Assembly (NCBI RefSeq): GCF_900172225.1
Contig: NZ_FWFO01000005.1
Location: 124,001-188,000 of the forward strand
Direction: 5' to 3'
DNA length: 64,000 nt
Source of the DNA: Falsiruegeria litorea R37
GTDB taxonomy: Bacteria; Pseudomonadota; Alphaproteobacteria; Rhodobacterales; Rhodobacteraceae
In this document: one piece after another, positions 35,372 through 44,104 of the stretch
Position numbering within the stretch: position 1 is the first letter of the stretch
Layout: each line of letters starts with the position of its first letter
Translations under genes and position numbers: made by a program
Notes under the pieces: model-generated
Databases searched by the model: none
The model's input: only the letters and a program-made list of their open reading frames with translations
What the model was told of the DNA's origin: nothing

Positions 35372-36886
35372 ATGGAAATCTTTCCCGCAATGCTGTCGGT
35401 CATCACTGATCCGACCCTTCTTTTTGCCATCGTTCTGGCCGCTGCTGTCGGCATGATCGTTGGCGCCACGCCGGGCCTGACGGCCTCGGCCGCGATCGCA
35501 ATGCTATTGCCGATCACATTCTACATGCCGCCGCTCTTTGCGTTGGCGTTCCTCTACGTGATCGGGAAATCGGGCCGCTATGGCGGATCGATTGCCGCGA
35601 TCCTGTTCAATACTCCCGGCACTGCAGCTTCTGCCGCCACTCAAATCGACGGGTATCCTTTGGCCCGCGCGGGCAAGGCCGGGAAGGCGATGAAGGTGGC
35701 CACCATATCGTCGGTCATCGGGGATCTGATGGGAGATATCCTGTTGGTCGTTGGTGTCGGCTTCATCGCCGCGATTGCCCTGAAACTGGGCCCGCCAGAA
35801 ACCTTTGCAATCTACTTTGCCGCCTTTGTCGTCATCGGCTCGGTCATTGGCAGCTCGATTACCAAGGGGCTTGCCTCGGCTGTGCTTGGCATCCTGATCG
35901 CGATGATCGGCCTGGACCCGATTTCAAGCGAAGAGCGTTACACTTTCGGCTCGTTTGATTTGTCGAACGGCATCGGCCTGGTGCCGCTGATGATCGGTGT
36001 CTTTGTTCTGGGGGAAGTGTTCGCCCAGATGGAATCGCGCCGCAAGGCGGCCGGTGACGTCGAAGAAAACGAAAGCGAAGGCGATGGCAATTCACTGACA
36101 TGGGAAGAATACAAACCCTGTCTGCCGCACGCACTGCGAGGTGGCTTCATCGGCGCTGGCATCGGTGTACTTCCCGGTCTTGGGTCTGCAATCGCCGCGT
36201 TTATCTCGTATGGTGAGGGCAAGCGCCGCGCCAAGAACCCTGAAAAGTGGGGCAAAGGCGCACTGGAAGGTGTCGCTGCGCCAGAATCGGCCAACAACGC
36301 CGTTTCCGGCCCTTCGATGGCACCGCTGTTGACGCTGGGTATTCCCGGATCAACCATTGGTGCGATCCTGCTGGGTGTATTCCTGATCCACGGCATTCAG
36401 GTGGGGCCGACCTTGTTCCTGACGGACAAAGAGTTGGTCTATAAACTGTTCGCCTGCGGTATGTTGGGCATCCTGGCCTATGGGCTCATCGGGTACTTTG
36501 GTGCCACTCAGGTCGCCAAACTGATCCTCAAGATCCCGACCAACGTGCTGTATCCACTGATCTTCCTGACGGCATTTGTCGCCTCATACTCGGCCCGCGG
36601 ATCGATGTTTGACGTGACCGTGATGACCGTAGCGGGATTTGGTGGCTGGCTGATGCGCAAGTATGACTTCAACATTGCCGCCTTTGTCATCTCGTTTGTG
36701 CTGGCCAAGGGCGCAGAAGAGACCTTCCGCCAATCCCTGCTGATGTCGGATGGTGGTGCGCTGATCTTTGTCGAGCGTCCGGTTGCTCTTGGCTTCCTGT
36801 TGCTTGGCGTTGTTGCGATCGCCTTTCGGGTGCGCGGCATGATGAAAGAGCGCAAGCTGGCGCAGGGAGGTCTGGGTGATGCTTGA
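35372..36886 (+). CDS. tctA: TctA-type large membrane subunit
   Basis: This 504-residue polytopic protein has TctA signatures: GMIVGATPGLTASAAIAMLLPITFYMP in two pieces, GRYGGSIAAILFNTPGTAAS, GIGVLPGLGSAIAAFISYGEGKR and PLLTLGIPGSTIGAILLGVFL. It is the ion-coupled transport subunit. It begins 6 bases after tctB. Its last 8 bases overlap the following lyase gene, so transporter and enzyme are coupled. Confidence 0.95.
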   Translation: MEIFPAMLSVITDPTLLFAIVLAAAVGMIVGATPGLTASAAIAMLLPITFYMPPLFALAFLYVIGKSGRYGGSIAAILFNTPGTAASAATQIDGYPLARAGKAGKAMKVATISSVIGDLMGDILLVVGVGFIAAIALKLGPPETFAIYFAAFVVIGSVIGSSITKGLASAVLGILIAMIGLDPISSEERYTFGSFDLSNGIGLVPLMIGVFVLGEVFAQMESRRKAAGDVEENESEGDGNSLTWEEYKPCLPHALRGGFIGAGIGVLPGLGSAIAAFISYGEGKRRAKNPEKWGKGALEGVAAPESANNAVSGPSMAPLLTLGIPGSTIGAILLGVFLIHGIQVGPTLFLTDKELVYKLFACGMLGILAYGLIGYFGATQVAKLILKIPTNVLYPLIFLTAFVASYSARGSMFDVTVMTVAGFGGWLMRKYDFNIAAFVISFVLAKGAEETFRQSLLMSDGGALIFVERPVALGFLLLGVVAIAFRVRGMMKERKLAQGGLGDA

Positions 36887-37961
36887 TTTCGGCCTCTATC
36901 GTGACTGTTTCTCCAGCTCCGATATGCGGTCGATCTGGTCCGAGCATGCGACGATGTCAGCCTGGTTGACGGTCGAGCAAGTGCTGGCCGGGCAACAGGC
37001 CAAACTGGGTCTGATCCCGGTCGCAGCGGCCGACGCCATTAACGCGGTGTCGGTCTGCGATCTGGATCAGGGTGAACTGCAACACGAGATGATGCGGGTG
37101 GGTCGCCCAATTGTTGGTCTGGTCAAGCAGTTGCGCGCCCAGGTTGGCGATCATGGCGCGCATGTCCACTATCGCTCGACCACGCAAGACATCATGGACA
37201 CTGCCGTAGCGTTGCAGATGAAGCTTGGGCTGGAGCATATCCAGGACATGATGGGGCGGATCGACACGGCGCTGGCGCGCCTGATCGAGGCGCATCCCGA
37301 TACCCGAATGATGGGCCGTACCAACGGACAGCACGCGGTGCCGATCCGGCTGGCGACCAAGCTCACACTCTGGCAGGCCGAGTTGCACCGCCGGTCGGAT
37401 GCCCTGACCGAGGCCGCGCGCCGCGGCCTGAATGTTCAGGTCGGGGGTCCGGTTGGTGATCTGCGCGGGTACGAAGACGGCGTTGGCTTGCAAGTCAAAC
37501 AGGGGGTCGCGGATGCGTTGGGGCTATTCACGACCGAACCGCATTGGCAAAACGCCCGCGATGGTGTGGCCGATGTGGTGGCGGCCTTGGGGTTGCTTTG
37601 TGCAACGCTCTGTAAGATCGCACACAACGTGAACCTGCTGTCCTCTTCGGACATTGGCGAAGTTTACGAGGTGCACGAACAGGGCAAAGGTGCATCATCT
37701 TCCATGGCGCACAAGCGCAATCAACGCGCGTCCGAGTTCGGCGAAGCGGTGGCTCGTTTGGGTCGCCAGCGAGCGGAACAGATCGGTGAGTTGACGCAGC
37801 ACGAGCACGAACGCTCGGGCGGTGTCTGGATCGCCGAATGGGTTGTTGTACCCGAGGTCTTTCTACTGACGTCGGGTGCGGTGTCCTGGACCGAAACCAT
37901 GTTCAACACGCTGACCGTCAACAGCGACGCGATGCAAGACAAGCTGCCCGGCGCAGCTTAA
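36879..37961 (+). CDS. Fumarase/adenylosuccinate lyase-superfamily enzyme
   Basis: A 360-residue protein with the three conserved regions of the aspartase/fumarase superfamily: VHYRSTTQDIMDTA, GRTNGQHAVPI and the signature loop GASSSMAHKRNQ. It is closest in style to 3-carboxymuconate cycloisomerase or adenylosuccinate lyase, but shorter than both (usually around 450). The C-terminal domain is reduced. It would eliminate or add across a fumarate-like bond. Coupling with tctA suggests that it acts on the imported acid. ATG 36879 follows GGGAGG. Confidence 0.82.
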   Translation: MLDFGLYRDCFSSSDMRSIWSEHATMSAWLTVEQVLAGQQAKLGLIPVAAADAINAVSVCDLDQGELQHEMMRVGRPIVGLVKQLRAQVGDHGAHVHYRSTTQDIMDTAVALQMKLGLEHIQDMMGRIDTALARLIEAHPDTRMMGRTNGQHAVPIRLATKLTLWQAELHRRSDALTEAARRGLNVQVGGPVGDLRGYEDGVGLQVKQGVADALGLFTTEPHWQNARDGVADVVAALGLLCATLCKIAHNVNLLSSSDIGEVYEVHEQGKGASSSMAHKRNQRASEFGEAVARLGRQRAEQIGELTQHEHERSGGVWIAEWVVVPEVFLLTSGAVSWTETMFNTLTVNSDAMQDKLPGAA

Positions 37962-38012
37962 CCGAGCTCCCTCGCCTGGTCCGGAGACAAAATGGACCGG
38001 GTCTCTCCCCTT

Positions 38013-38053
38013 GAGTCGTCGATCCCGCTTCGGATCGGCGGCTCATTTTTTTT
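38013..38053 (+). terminator. Rho-independent terminator after the tct-lyase operon
   Basis: GAGTCGTCGATCC (38013-38025) pairs with GGATCGGCGGCTC (38032-38044), with two G-U pairs, and is followed by ATTTTTTTT. Confidence 0.85.
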
Positions 38054-38131
38054 GCTTCGGCGTTATATGGAGGGCGATAAGTCAGCGCTTACGAGCTGAA
38101 TGTTGATCTGTGTGGAAAATGGTATTACAAG

Positions 38132-38142
38132 CTGTATACAAT
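38132..38142 (+). promoter_or_regulatory. GntR-type operator CTGTATACAAT, upstream of the ThDP enzyme
   Basis: The site contains the palindrome TGTATACA, typical of FadR-type GntR operators, and lies 35 bases before the ATG at 38178. The same 11 bases occur on the reverse strand at 41570-41580 upstream of the local gntR gene, in the same orientation relative to transcription. Confidence 0.7.
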
Positions 38143-38177
38143 TTTACGACTCCCAGATCCGATTGGACCCCTCCGCG

Positions 38178-39911
38178 ATGACCAACACCACACCGGCCAC
38201 CCTGAACGGCGCTCAGATCATCCTGAAAATGCTGGAGCTCCACGGCGTTGAGCATGTATTCGGCCTGCCCGGCGAAACCACGATCGGCTGGTACAAGGAG
38301 TGGCGCGAGAACTCGAACATCGAATATGTGCTGACCCGAGATGAACGCACGGCGGCCTATGCGGCCGAGGCCTATGCCAAGATCACCGGCAAACCCTGCG
38401 TGCTCGAAGCGCCAAGCCCCGGCGTGACCCACTGTACCCCTGGCATCACCGAGGCCTATCTGAGCTCGGTTCCGATCATCTATTTCAGTTCGGACATTCC
38501 GATCAATCAGGACAAGAAGCACGGGCTGACCGGGGTCGACCAAACCGCGCTGTATGACAGCATCTGCAAAGAAAGCTTTACCCTGACCAACGCGCGCGAG
38601 ATCCCGTTCATGCTGCGCCGTGCGTTCCGGGTGGCGACCTCGGGCCGTCCGGCACCGGTGCATATCCGCGTGCCGATCAATGTCTTTCAAGAAGAGGCCG
38701 AGGTCGATGACCTTTATGCGTCGCCCGAATACGGCAGCTATCCCGCGCATCGCCCGGTTGCGGACCACGGCAAGATCCGCGAAGCCATCGAGGTGCTGCT
38801 GTCCGCCAAGCGCCCCGCGATTGTCTGCGGGCAGGGGGCGTTGATCTCGCGCGCCACGCAGGCGGTTCTGGACTTGGCAGAGCTGCTGCAGATCCCGGTG
38901 GCAACCACAACGCCGGGCAAAGGCACGATTCCGGAAAACCACCCGCTTGCGCTGCGGGTGATCGGCGGGCGCGGGGGGATGGAATACTCCAACGCATACG
39001 TGCGCGAGGCGGACACGATATTCTTTGTCGGCAGCAACACCGACAGCGCGGCCACGGATCATTGGCGACTGTATGGTGATCCCAAAACCAAGACGTTCCT
39101 GCATCTGGATATCGCCGAGGCGCATGTGGGCAACATGTTCCCGGTCAAGGTCGGTCTGGTCGGGGACGCGCGCGCGACGTTGGCGTACATGGTAGAGATC
39201 ATCAAATCCGAACACCCCGATCTGCGCCGTGATGAGATCGATCTGAACCCGATCAAGAAGACTGCGTTGGACAAGGTTTTCAACTCGAACATCCCGATGC
39301 CCGAGGGCACGGTGTCGCCGGTGAAACTCAGCCAGGCTTTGGACAAGATCCTGCCCGCCAATGCGATCGTTACGTCTGAGCCCGGGGTGAGTGCGATCTA
39401 CCCCTCGGCCTTGCTGACGATCAAGGAACCAGGGCGGCGCTATATCACCAACTACTCGATGGGGGCGTTGGGGTATTCGGTGCCGGCGGGGTTGGGTGCG
39501 TCCTATGCCTCTGACGGTCCGGTCATCTCGTTCACCGGGGATGGGTCGTTTGGCTTTGTGCTCGGCGATATGGAGACCATTCGCCGGTCGGGCAAGAATG
39601 TTACGGTCATCCTCAATCGCAATGACACCTTTGGTTGGATTCGGGGTGAAGCGATCCTTCTGGATGATGTGGACGAGCCCTGGTCCACCGACTTTGGCGC
39701 GGTGGATTACGTCAAACTGGCTGAGGCGTTTGGGTTCAAGACAGCGCGGATCACGTCAGAGGATGACATCGAGACGATCCTGCAAGAGGCGATCGCGCAT
39801 GAAGGTGCCAGCTTTATCGAGATGATGGTGCCGACACAGGACAAGATCATTCCTTTCGTGCCCAACTGGGTACGGGCCGCAAAGGCAAAGAACTTGCCGT
39901 ACTTTGAGTAG
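38178..39911 (+). CDS. Thiamine diphosphate-dependent enzyme, acetolactate synthase-like
   Basis: This 577-residue ThDP enzyme has three standard domains. The PYR domain carries HVFGLPGETTIG and the activating Glu at about residue 56 in LTRDERTAAYAAEAYAK. A central domain follows. The PP domain carries FTGDGSFGFVLGDME and ending NRND for Mg-ThDP. Likely activities are 2-oxo acid decarboxylation or carboligation. The substrate is unknown. The ATG at 38178 starts the normal family N-terminus. It has its own promoter with a GntR-type site. Confidence 0.88.
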   Translation: MTNTTPATLNGAQIILKMLELHGVEHVFGLPGETTIGWYKEWRENSNIEYVLTRDERTAAYAAEAYAKITGKPCVLEAPSPGVTHCTPGITEAYLSSVPIIYFSSDIPINQDKKHGLTGVDQTALYDSICKESFTLTNAREIPFMLRRAFRVATSGRPAPVHIRVPINVFQEEAEVDDLYASPEYGSYPAHRPVADHGKIREAIEVLLSAKRPAIVCGQGALISRATQAVLDLAELLQIPVATTTPGKGTIPENHPLALRVIGGRGGMEYSNAYVREADTIFFVGSNTDSAATDHWRLYGDPKTKTFLHLDIAEAHVGNMFPVKVGLVGDARATLAYMVEIIKSEHPDLRRDEIDLNPIKKTALDKVFNSNIPMPEGTVSPVKLSQALDKILPANAIVTSEPGVSAIYPSALLTIKEPGRRYITNYSMGALGYSVPAGLGASYASDGPVISFTGDGSFGFVLGDMETIRRSGKNVTVILNRNDTFGWIRGEAILLDDVDEPWSTDFGAVDYVKLAEAFGFKTARITSEDDIETILQEAIAHEGASFIEMMVPTQDKIIPFVPNWVRAAKAKNLPYFE

Positions 39912-39948
39912 CATCCGAGCGCTTCCTTTCCGGATCACGGAACGCAGG

Positions 39949-40012
39949 GCAGCGGCCGCGCCGGGGGAGAAATTCTTACTCCCCCGGCGCGGCCGCTGCT
40001 TTCTTTTCCTTT
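39949..40012. terminator. Strong bidirectional terminator, 21-base-pair stem
   Basis: Positions 39949-39969 pair perfectly with 39979-39999 around a 9-base loop. A T-rich tract follows on the forward strand. It separates the convergent ThDP-enzyme and racemase genes. Confidence 0.85.
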
Positions 40013-40038
40013 CGAGCCGTCAGGCAGAGAAACGAAGT

Positions 40039-40794
40039 CTAGAACAGGCCCGCGCGCGGATCGTCTAGTTCCAAAGGGAACCGCTGCGGCATCAGCCCCT
40101 GATGGAACCAGTTCACGAAGGAATAGATCGAATAGACAGGCAGCCCCGTCACCTTTCGCACGTCGCGGGCGTAGGGCACCATGTTGGTGCATTCCAGAAC
40201 GATTGCGCCAATGTCACGGTCCGTCTCGACAATCTCGCGCGCGGCGTCGATCATATCCTGGCGGCAAGCGTCAAAGTCGATCTCTTCGTGATTATCCAGA
40301 ATGCACCGGGTAAAGGCACGACCGCCGTCAGTGCCAAAAATCGGAACCTCGTCCAGGTTCGACACGCCCGCTGCCTTCATATGCGCCGGGGTCAGCGTGG
40401 TCTTGGAAATCGTCAGAACCGCTACTTTCTTGCCTGGCCCCATCAGCGCTTGAACCATCGGAATTTGCATCAGGGATGAGGTTGCAACTGGAACCGGTAC
40501 TGCCTTGGCGATCCGGTCCTGTGTCAGCGCCAGAAACCCGCAGTTGGTGGTGATCCCATCGCAGCCGCTTTCGACCAGCTCATTGGCGGCCGCAATGAAA
40601 TCATCGACCAGCAGCATCGGATCCTTGCGCACGACCTTGTCGGGGCTGGCCCCCTTGACCACACGGTATTGCACAGGAAACGGCCAGGTGGTGGCGTTGC
40701 CGATGTCGCCATAGATGCGCGGGAAGCGCGCTTCGAGCATCAGGATGCCCAGCACAGCGCCATAGACGGATTTTCCACCAAACTCGGTTGCCAT
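40039..40794 (-). CDS. Aspartate/glutamate racemase-family protein
   Basis: This 251-residue protein has the two active-site Cys regions of the cofactor-independent racemase/isomerase family: ITTNCGFLA and VLECTNMVPYA. MATEFGGKSVYGAVLGILML starts the first domain. Relatives include aspartate racemase, hydantoin racemase and maleate isomerase, so the reaction is probably proton transfer at a carbon next to a carboxylate. It precedes nothing else on its strand and follows gntR by 26 bases, so the two are likely cotranscribed. Confidence 0.82.
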   Translation of the reverse strand: MATEFGGKSVYGAVLGILMLEARFPRIYGDIGNATTWPFPVQYRVVKGASPDKVVRKDPMLLVDDFIAAANELVESGCDGITTNCGFLALTQDRIAKAVPVPVATSSLMQIPMVQALMGPGKKVAVLTISKTTLTPAHMKAAGVSNLDEVPIFGTDGGRAFTRCILDNHEEIDFDACRQDMIDAAREIVETDRDIGAIVLECTNMVPYARDVRKVTGLPVYSIYSFVNWFHQGLMPQRFPLELDDPRAGLF

Positions 40795-40820
40795 TGCTTG
40801 GGCCCTTTCCCGAAAAAGCC

Positions 40821-41483
40821 TTAGTGTTGAGGGACGTAAAGGTTGCTGTACGCCTTGCCTACGATCTCGGTCGCTTCGGCATTGTGCGTTTTGATGTGGG
40901 TGCGCATCCGCTCTTCGGCGGCGTGCGCATCGCGGTTCTCAAGCGCCTCGAAGATATGCAGATGAGCCGAATGAGTGATGTCGATCCGCTCGCGCATCGC
41001 GATCCAGCGGACATAGCGAATACGTTCGTATGTCAGTTTGATCATGTTGACCAATTCGGGATTGCTCGACAGCTCTGCGATCATCAGGTGGAACTCTTCG
41101 TCCAGGCGGACGATTTCTTTTGTAGGGGTTCCATCGGCATACCGATCGGCGGTGTCGGCCAGAAATTCGCTTATGGCTGCAATGTGATCATCGCTGGCCC
41201 GTTCGACCGCTGCCCGAATGGCTGCGGTTTCCAGCGCTTCGCGCACTTCGTACAGATGCACCACCAGTTCCGGCGTCAAAGGCTGGCAAAAAAAACCCCG
41301 GCCCGGTTCGAATACCAGTAACCCTTCGGCGGTCAGCCGGTTCATCGCCTCGCGCAAGGGCGTGCGACTGGCGCCTAGCCGTTTCGACAGCTCGCTTTCG
41401 TTGATCCGTTCCGCTGGCTTGAATTCGAAATTGGCGGCCATCTGGCGGACTTGCTCATAGACCAAATCAACGCTCGTGCTCAT
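40821..41483 (-). CDS. GntR-family regulator (FadR/VanR type)
   Basis: This 220-residue protein has an N-terminal wHTH (LVYEQVRQMAANFEFKPAERINESELSKRLGASRTPLREAMNRL in pieces) and an all-helical FCD ligand domain with metal-binding-type residues (RLDEEFHLMIAELSSN and HLHIFEALENRDAHAAEERMRTH). It should repress the racemase and ThDP-enzyme genes, each with a CTGTATACAAT site upstream, until an organic acid binds. Confidence 0.9.
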   Translation of the reverse strand: MSTSVDLVYEQVRQMAANFEFKPAERINESELSKRLGASRTPLREAMNRLTAEGLLVFEPGRGFFCQPLTPELVVHLYEVREALETAAIRAAVERASDDHIAAISEFLADTADRYADGTPTKEIVRLDEEFHLMIAELSSNPELVNMIKLTYERIRYVRWIAMRERIDITHSAHLHIFEALENRDAHAAEERMRTHIKTHNAEATEIVGKAYSNLYVPQH

Positions 41484-41569
41484 CTGTGGACGCCCTTTCG
41501 ACTGCCTGATCTGTTTTTGCCCAAGCTATTCGGAATGTCAACGAAATTGCCCACAATATTGGATGCGGG

Positions 41570-41580
41570 ATTGTATACAG
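41570..41580 (-). promoter_or_regulatory. GntR-type operator CTGTATACAAT, upstream of gntR
   Basis: The reverse strand reads the same 11 bases found at 38132-38142. The site is 87 bases upstream of the gntR start and suggests autoregulation. Confidence 0.7.
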
Positions 41581-41603
41581 GCTGACTTCGAGGGATCAAA
41601 GGG

Positions 41604-42251
41604 TCATTTCCAGGCAAATGTGGGTTGATCAAAATGAGCCACGCGCGTTGGTCGCCCATGCAGGGCGATCTCGCGGAACTGATACAGAATCGCTGCCGTC
41701 GGCGCATACATATAATGGCCCAAGGTCGGGAAAAACGCCGACAATACCGGGTGCTCACTGTTATTGCTGTCTTGCAGCCGGGGAATGTCCGGGCTGGCAA
41801 GCTCGGAAAACGGCAGGTGAAACACCTGCTCGACCTCAGTTGGGTCAGGGCGCAGGGTCACCGGCCCCCGTGTTGCCACCACGATTGGCGCGACCCGAAA
41901 GCCGGACCGGGTGGGAAACGGGTCGAGTTGACCAAGGATAGAGCCTGCTTCCAGCTCAAGACCCATTTCTTCATGCAGCTCTCGCAGCGCAGCGTCCGCG
42001 TCTTGCTCTCCTTCGTCCAGACGCCCACCTGGCAGGGCGTATTGCCCGCCATGCCGGTTGAGCTTGGAGGGTCGTAGAGTCATCAGAACGCAAGCTTCGC
42101 CGCTTTCGACATGTTCAGTGATCACGATGGCCACAGCGGCCTTGCGCAAACCTGTGTGTTCAAGGGGTTGGACGGAAAAACGATCTAGGTTGCCCCGGAC
42201 ACGAGAAAGCAAGTTTGGGCAGAATGTGTATGGGTTCAACGCGTGGTCCAA
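41604..42251 (-). CDS. Nudix hydrolase, CoA-pyrophosphatase-like
   Basis: A 215-residue protein with a full Nudix box, GGRLDEGEQDADAALRELHEEMGL read in two pieces (GX5EX7RELXEEXGL). It is preceded by LMTLRPSKLNRHGGQYALPGG, which resembles the extra motif of coenzyme A diphosphatases. It probably hydrolyses CoA or acyl-CoA to acyl-phosphopantetheine and 3',5'-ADP. Its position next to benzoyl-CoA genes is suggestive. The start is weak: a TTG at 42251 directly after an in-frame stop, without a clear ribosome binding site. A start slightly downstream is possible. Confidence 0.78.
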   Translation of the reverse strand: MDHALNPYTFCPNLLSRVRGNLDRFSVQPLEHTGLRKAAVAIVITEHVESGEACVLMTLRPSKLNRHGGQYALPGGRLDEGEQDADAALRELHEEMGLELEAGSILGQLDPFPTRSGFRVAPIVVATRGPVTLRPDPTEVEQVFHLPFSELASPDIPRLQDSNNSEHPVLSAFFPTLGHYMYAPTAAILYQFREIALHGRPTRVAHFDQPTFAWK

Positions 42252-42574
42252 TCAGAGTGTCTTGTTTCGCCAGGCTTGGTATCTTCCGGTGATGAAATCA
42301 GCGATTTGATCGTGAGACAACGCATCCTGTGTGCGGCCTCTAGAAACCTTACGTTTCCTTGAAACCTTGCCCTAATTGACGATTGGGACGTCTTCCATCC
42401 CAGGTCAATCATAGAAATATGCGATAAAGTGCAAAATCTCACTTTCGTGATGAGCATTATCTTGCATATACTGGCTTCGAATGCATTATGACGCGGTAGG
42501 GGAGAGGCGCGTGCGAGTCGGATCGGAGGAGCCACTCGTGCGCTGCCCCTGCCAATCACGTCAGGGAGGGATAG
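42252..42574. other. Divergent intergenic region before the benzoate-CoA ligase gene
   Basis: About 320 bases with no convincing gene. It holds the BoxR-like site at 42454-42467, further TGCA-containing stretches (42430 and near 42481) and the promoter of the ligase operon. GGGAGGGA lies just before the ATG at 42575. Confidence 0.7.
42454..42467 (-). promoter_or_regulatory. Putative BoxR operator upstream of benzoate-CoA ligase
   Basis: The reverse strand reads ATGCAAGATAATGC, identical to 50105-50118 in front of boxR. Confidence 0.68.
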
Positions 42575-44101
42575 ATGAGCGGAAACGCAGCGCAATATTT
42601 TGTGGATCGCCATGTGAACGAAGGGCGCGGCGATTGTCCGGCATTTCGTGAAGCGGCCGGAGAGAAGCGCTCTTTGACTTATGGCGCACTGGCCAATGGG
42701 GCCGGGGCCGTGGCGACTGCGCTGACACGTGCAGGTATCCCGCGAGAGGCGCGCGCTGTCATGTTGGTGCTTGATCAGGTTGAGTTTCCGCAGATCTTCT
42801 GGGGGTGCATGAAGGCGGGCATTGTGCCGGTGCCTCTTAACACCTTGCTGGCCACCCCGGTTTACGAGGCCATTTTGGACGACAGCCGGGCGACCATCCT
42901 GTTTGTCAGTCACGAGCTGTGGCCAGTGGTTGAGCCTGCTGCGCGTGCTTCAGCTCATCTAAGGCAGATTGTGGTCATCGGCGACGCGCTCGAAGGGGCC
43001 ACCAGCTATGCCGAATTCATCGCTGGGTGTGCCCCGTCCGAAACGGTTGATGCGTCCGAGGATGACACGGCCTTTTGGCTTTATTCCTCAGGCTCTACAG
43101 GGCAACCCAAGGGCGTGCGCCATGTGCATGGCAGCCTCAAGGCGACGGCGGATACCTATGGTGCGCAGGTGCTGCAGATCGAACCCGATGATTTGGTCTA
43201 TTCCGCAGCCAAGCTGTTCTTTGCCTATGGTTTGGGCAACGCGATGACTTTTCCCATGTCAGTGGGGGCCGAAACCATCTTGTTCAACGGTCGACCCACG
43301 CCTGAGATGACGGTGCAGATCCTGCGCGACGAAAAGCCTAGCGTGTTCTGCGGAGTACCCACACTTTATGCCGCTACTGTGGCGTTGCTAGAGCAAGGCG
43401 ACGTGCCGGATACAAAGTTGCGGCGTTGCATTTCAGCGGGAGAGGCCTTGCCCGAAGATATCGGCAAAGCCTGGCACAAGCTTTGGGGCACCGACATTCT
43501 GGACGGTGTGGGTTCGACCGAGATGTTGCACATCTTCCTGTCGAACGCTCCGGGTGATGTGGCCTATGGAACATCCGGCCGTCCTGTGCCCGGGTACGAG
43601 GTTCGTCTGGTTGACGAGGACGGCAGTGATGTTCCCGTCGGTGGGTTGGGTGAGCTTTTGGTGCGGGGTGCCTCGGCGGCGGATGGGTATTGGAACAAGC
43701 GCGACAAAAGCCGGGCGACATTCGAAGGAGAGTGGACCCGCACCGGCGACAAGTACGAGCTGACGGAAAACGGGCGATATGTGTACTGCGGACGCACCGA
43801 CGACATGTTCAAGGTGTCCGGTATCTGGGTGTCCCCATTTGAGGTCGAGCAAGCGCTAAGCGCGCATCCTGCCGTTTTAGAGGCAGCGGTTGTGCCTAAA
43901 AGGGATGAACAAGACTTGGAAAAACCTAAGGCCTATATCGTCCTGAAGCAGAAAGCTGAGGCTGACCTGACCGATGAGCTGCAAAGCTTTGTCAAAGATA
44001 AGGTGGGAAAGTGGAAATACCCCCGCTGGATCGACTTTGTGGACGATCTGCCCAAGACGGCCACGGGCAAAATCCAGCGCTTCAAACTGCGCGAAGGGTA
44101 A
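42575..44101 (+). CDS. bclA: Benzoate-CoA ligase
   Basis: This 508-residue adenylate-forming enzyme has the AMP-binding motif YSSGSTGQPKGVRHVHGS and the later YGLGNAMTFPMSVGAETILF, GVGSTEMLHIF and LPKTATGKIQRFKL with the catalytic Lys. Segments such as FAYGLGNAMTFP fit benzoate-CoA ligases. It activates benzoate to benzoyl-CoA with ATP and CoA, feeding boxABC downstream. The strong GGGAGGGA site and a BoxR-like operator precede it. Related aryl-CoA ligases cannot be fully excluded, but context is decisive. Confidence 0.92.
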   Translation: MSGNAAQYFVDRHVNEGRGDCPAFREAAGEKRSLTYGALANGAGAVATALTRAGIPREARAVMLVLDQVEFPQIFWGCMKAGIVPVPLNTLLATPVYEAILDDSRATILFVSHELWPVVEPAARASAHLRQIVVIGDALEGATSYAEFIAGCAPSETVDASEDDTAFWLYSSGSTGQPKGVRHVHGSLKATADTYGAQVLQIEPDDLVYSAAKLFFAYGLGNAMTFPMSVGAETILFNGRPTPEMTVQILRDEKPSVFCGVPTLYAATVALLEQGDVPDTKLRRCISAGEALPEDIGKAWHKLWGTDILDGVGSTEMLHIFLSNAPGDVAYGTSGRPVPGYEVRLVDEDGSDVPVGGLGELLVRGASAADGYWNKRDKSRATFEGEWTRTGDKYELTENGRYVYCGRTDDMFKVSGIWVSPFEVEQALSAHPAVLEAAVVPKRDEQDLEKPKAYIVLKQKAEADLTDELQSFVKDKVGKWKYPRWIDFVDDLPKTATGKIQRFKLREG

Positions 44102-44104
44102 AAG

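Noticed and set aside
38082-39215. Reverse-strand frame of 377 codons over the ThDP enzyme
   Set aside because: It is antisense to a clear ThDP enzyme and lacks any domain signature.
39949-40012. Large hairpin considered as a small RNA gene
   Set aside because: A 21-pair stem with T-rich exit between convergent genes is best read as a bidirectional terminator. No promoter is evident.
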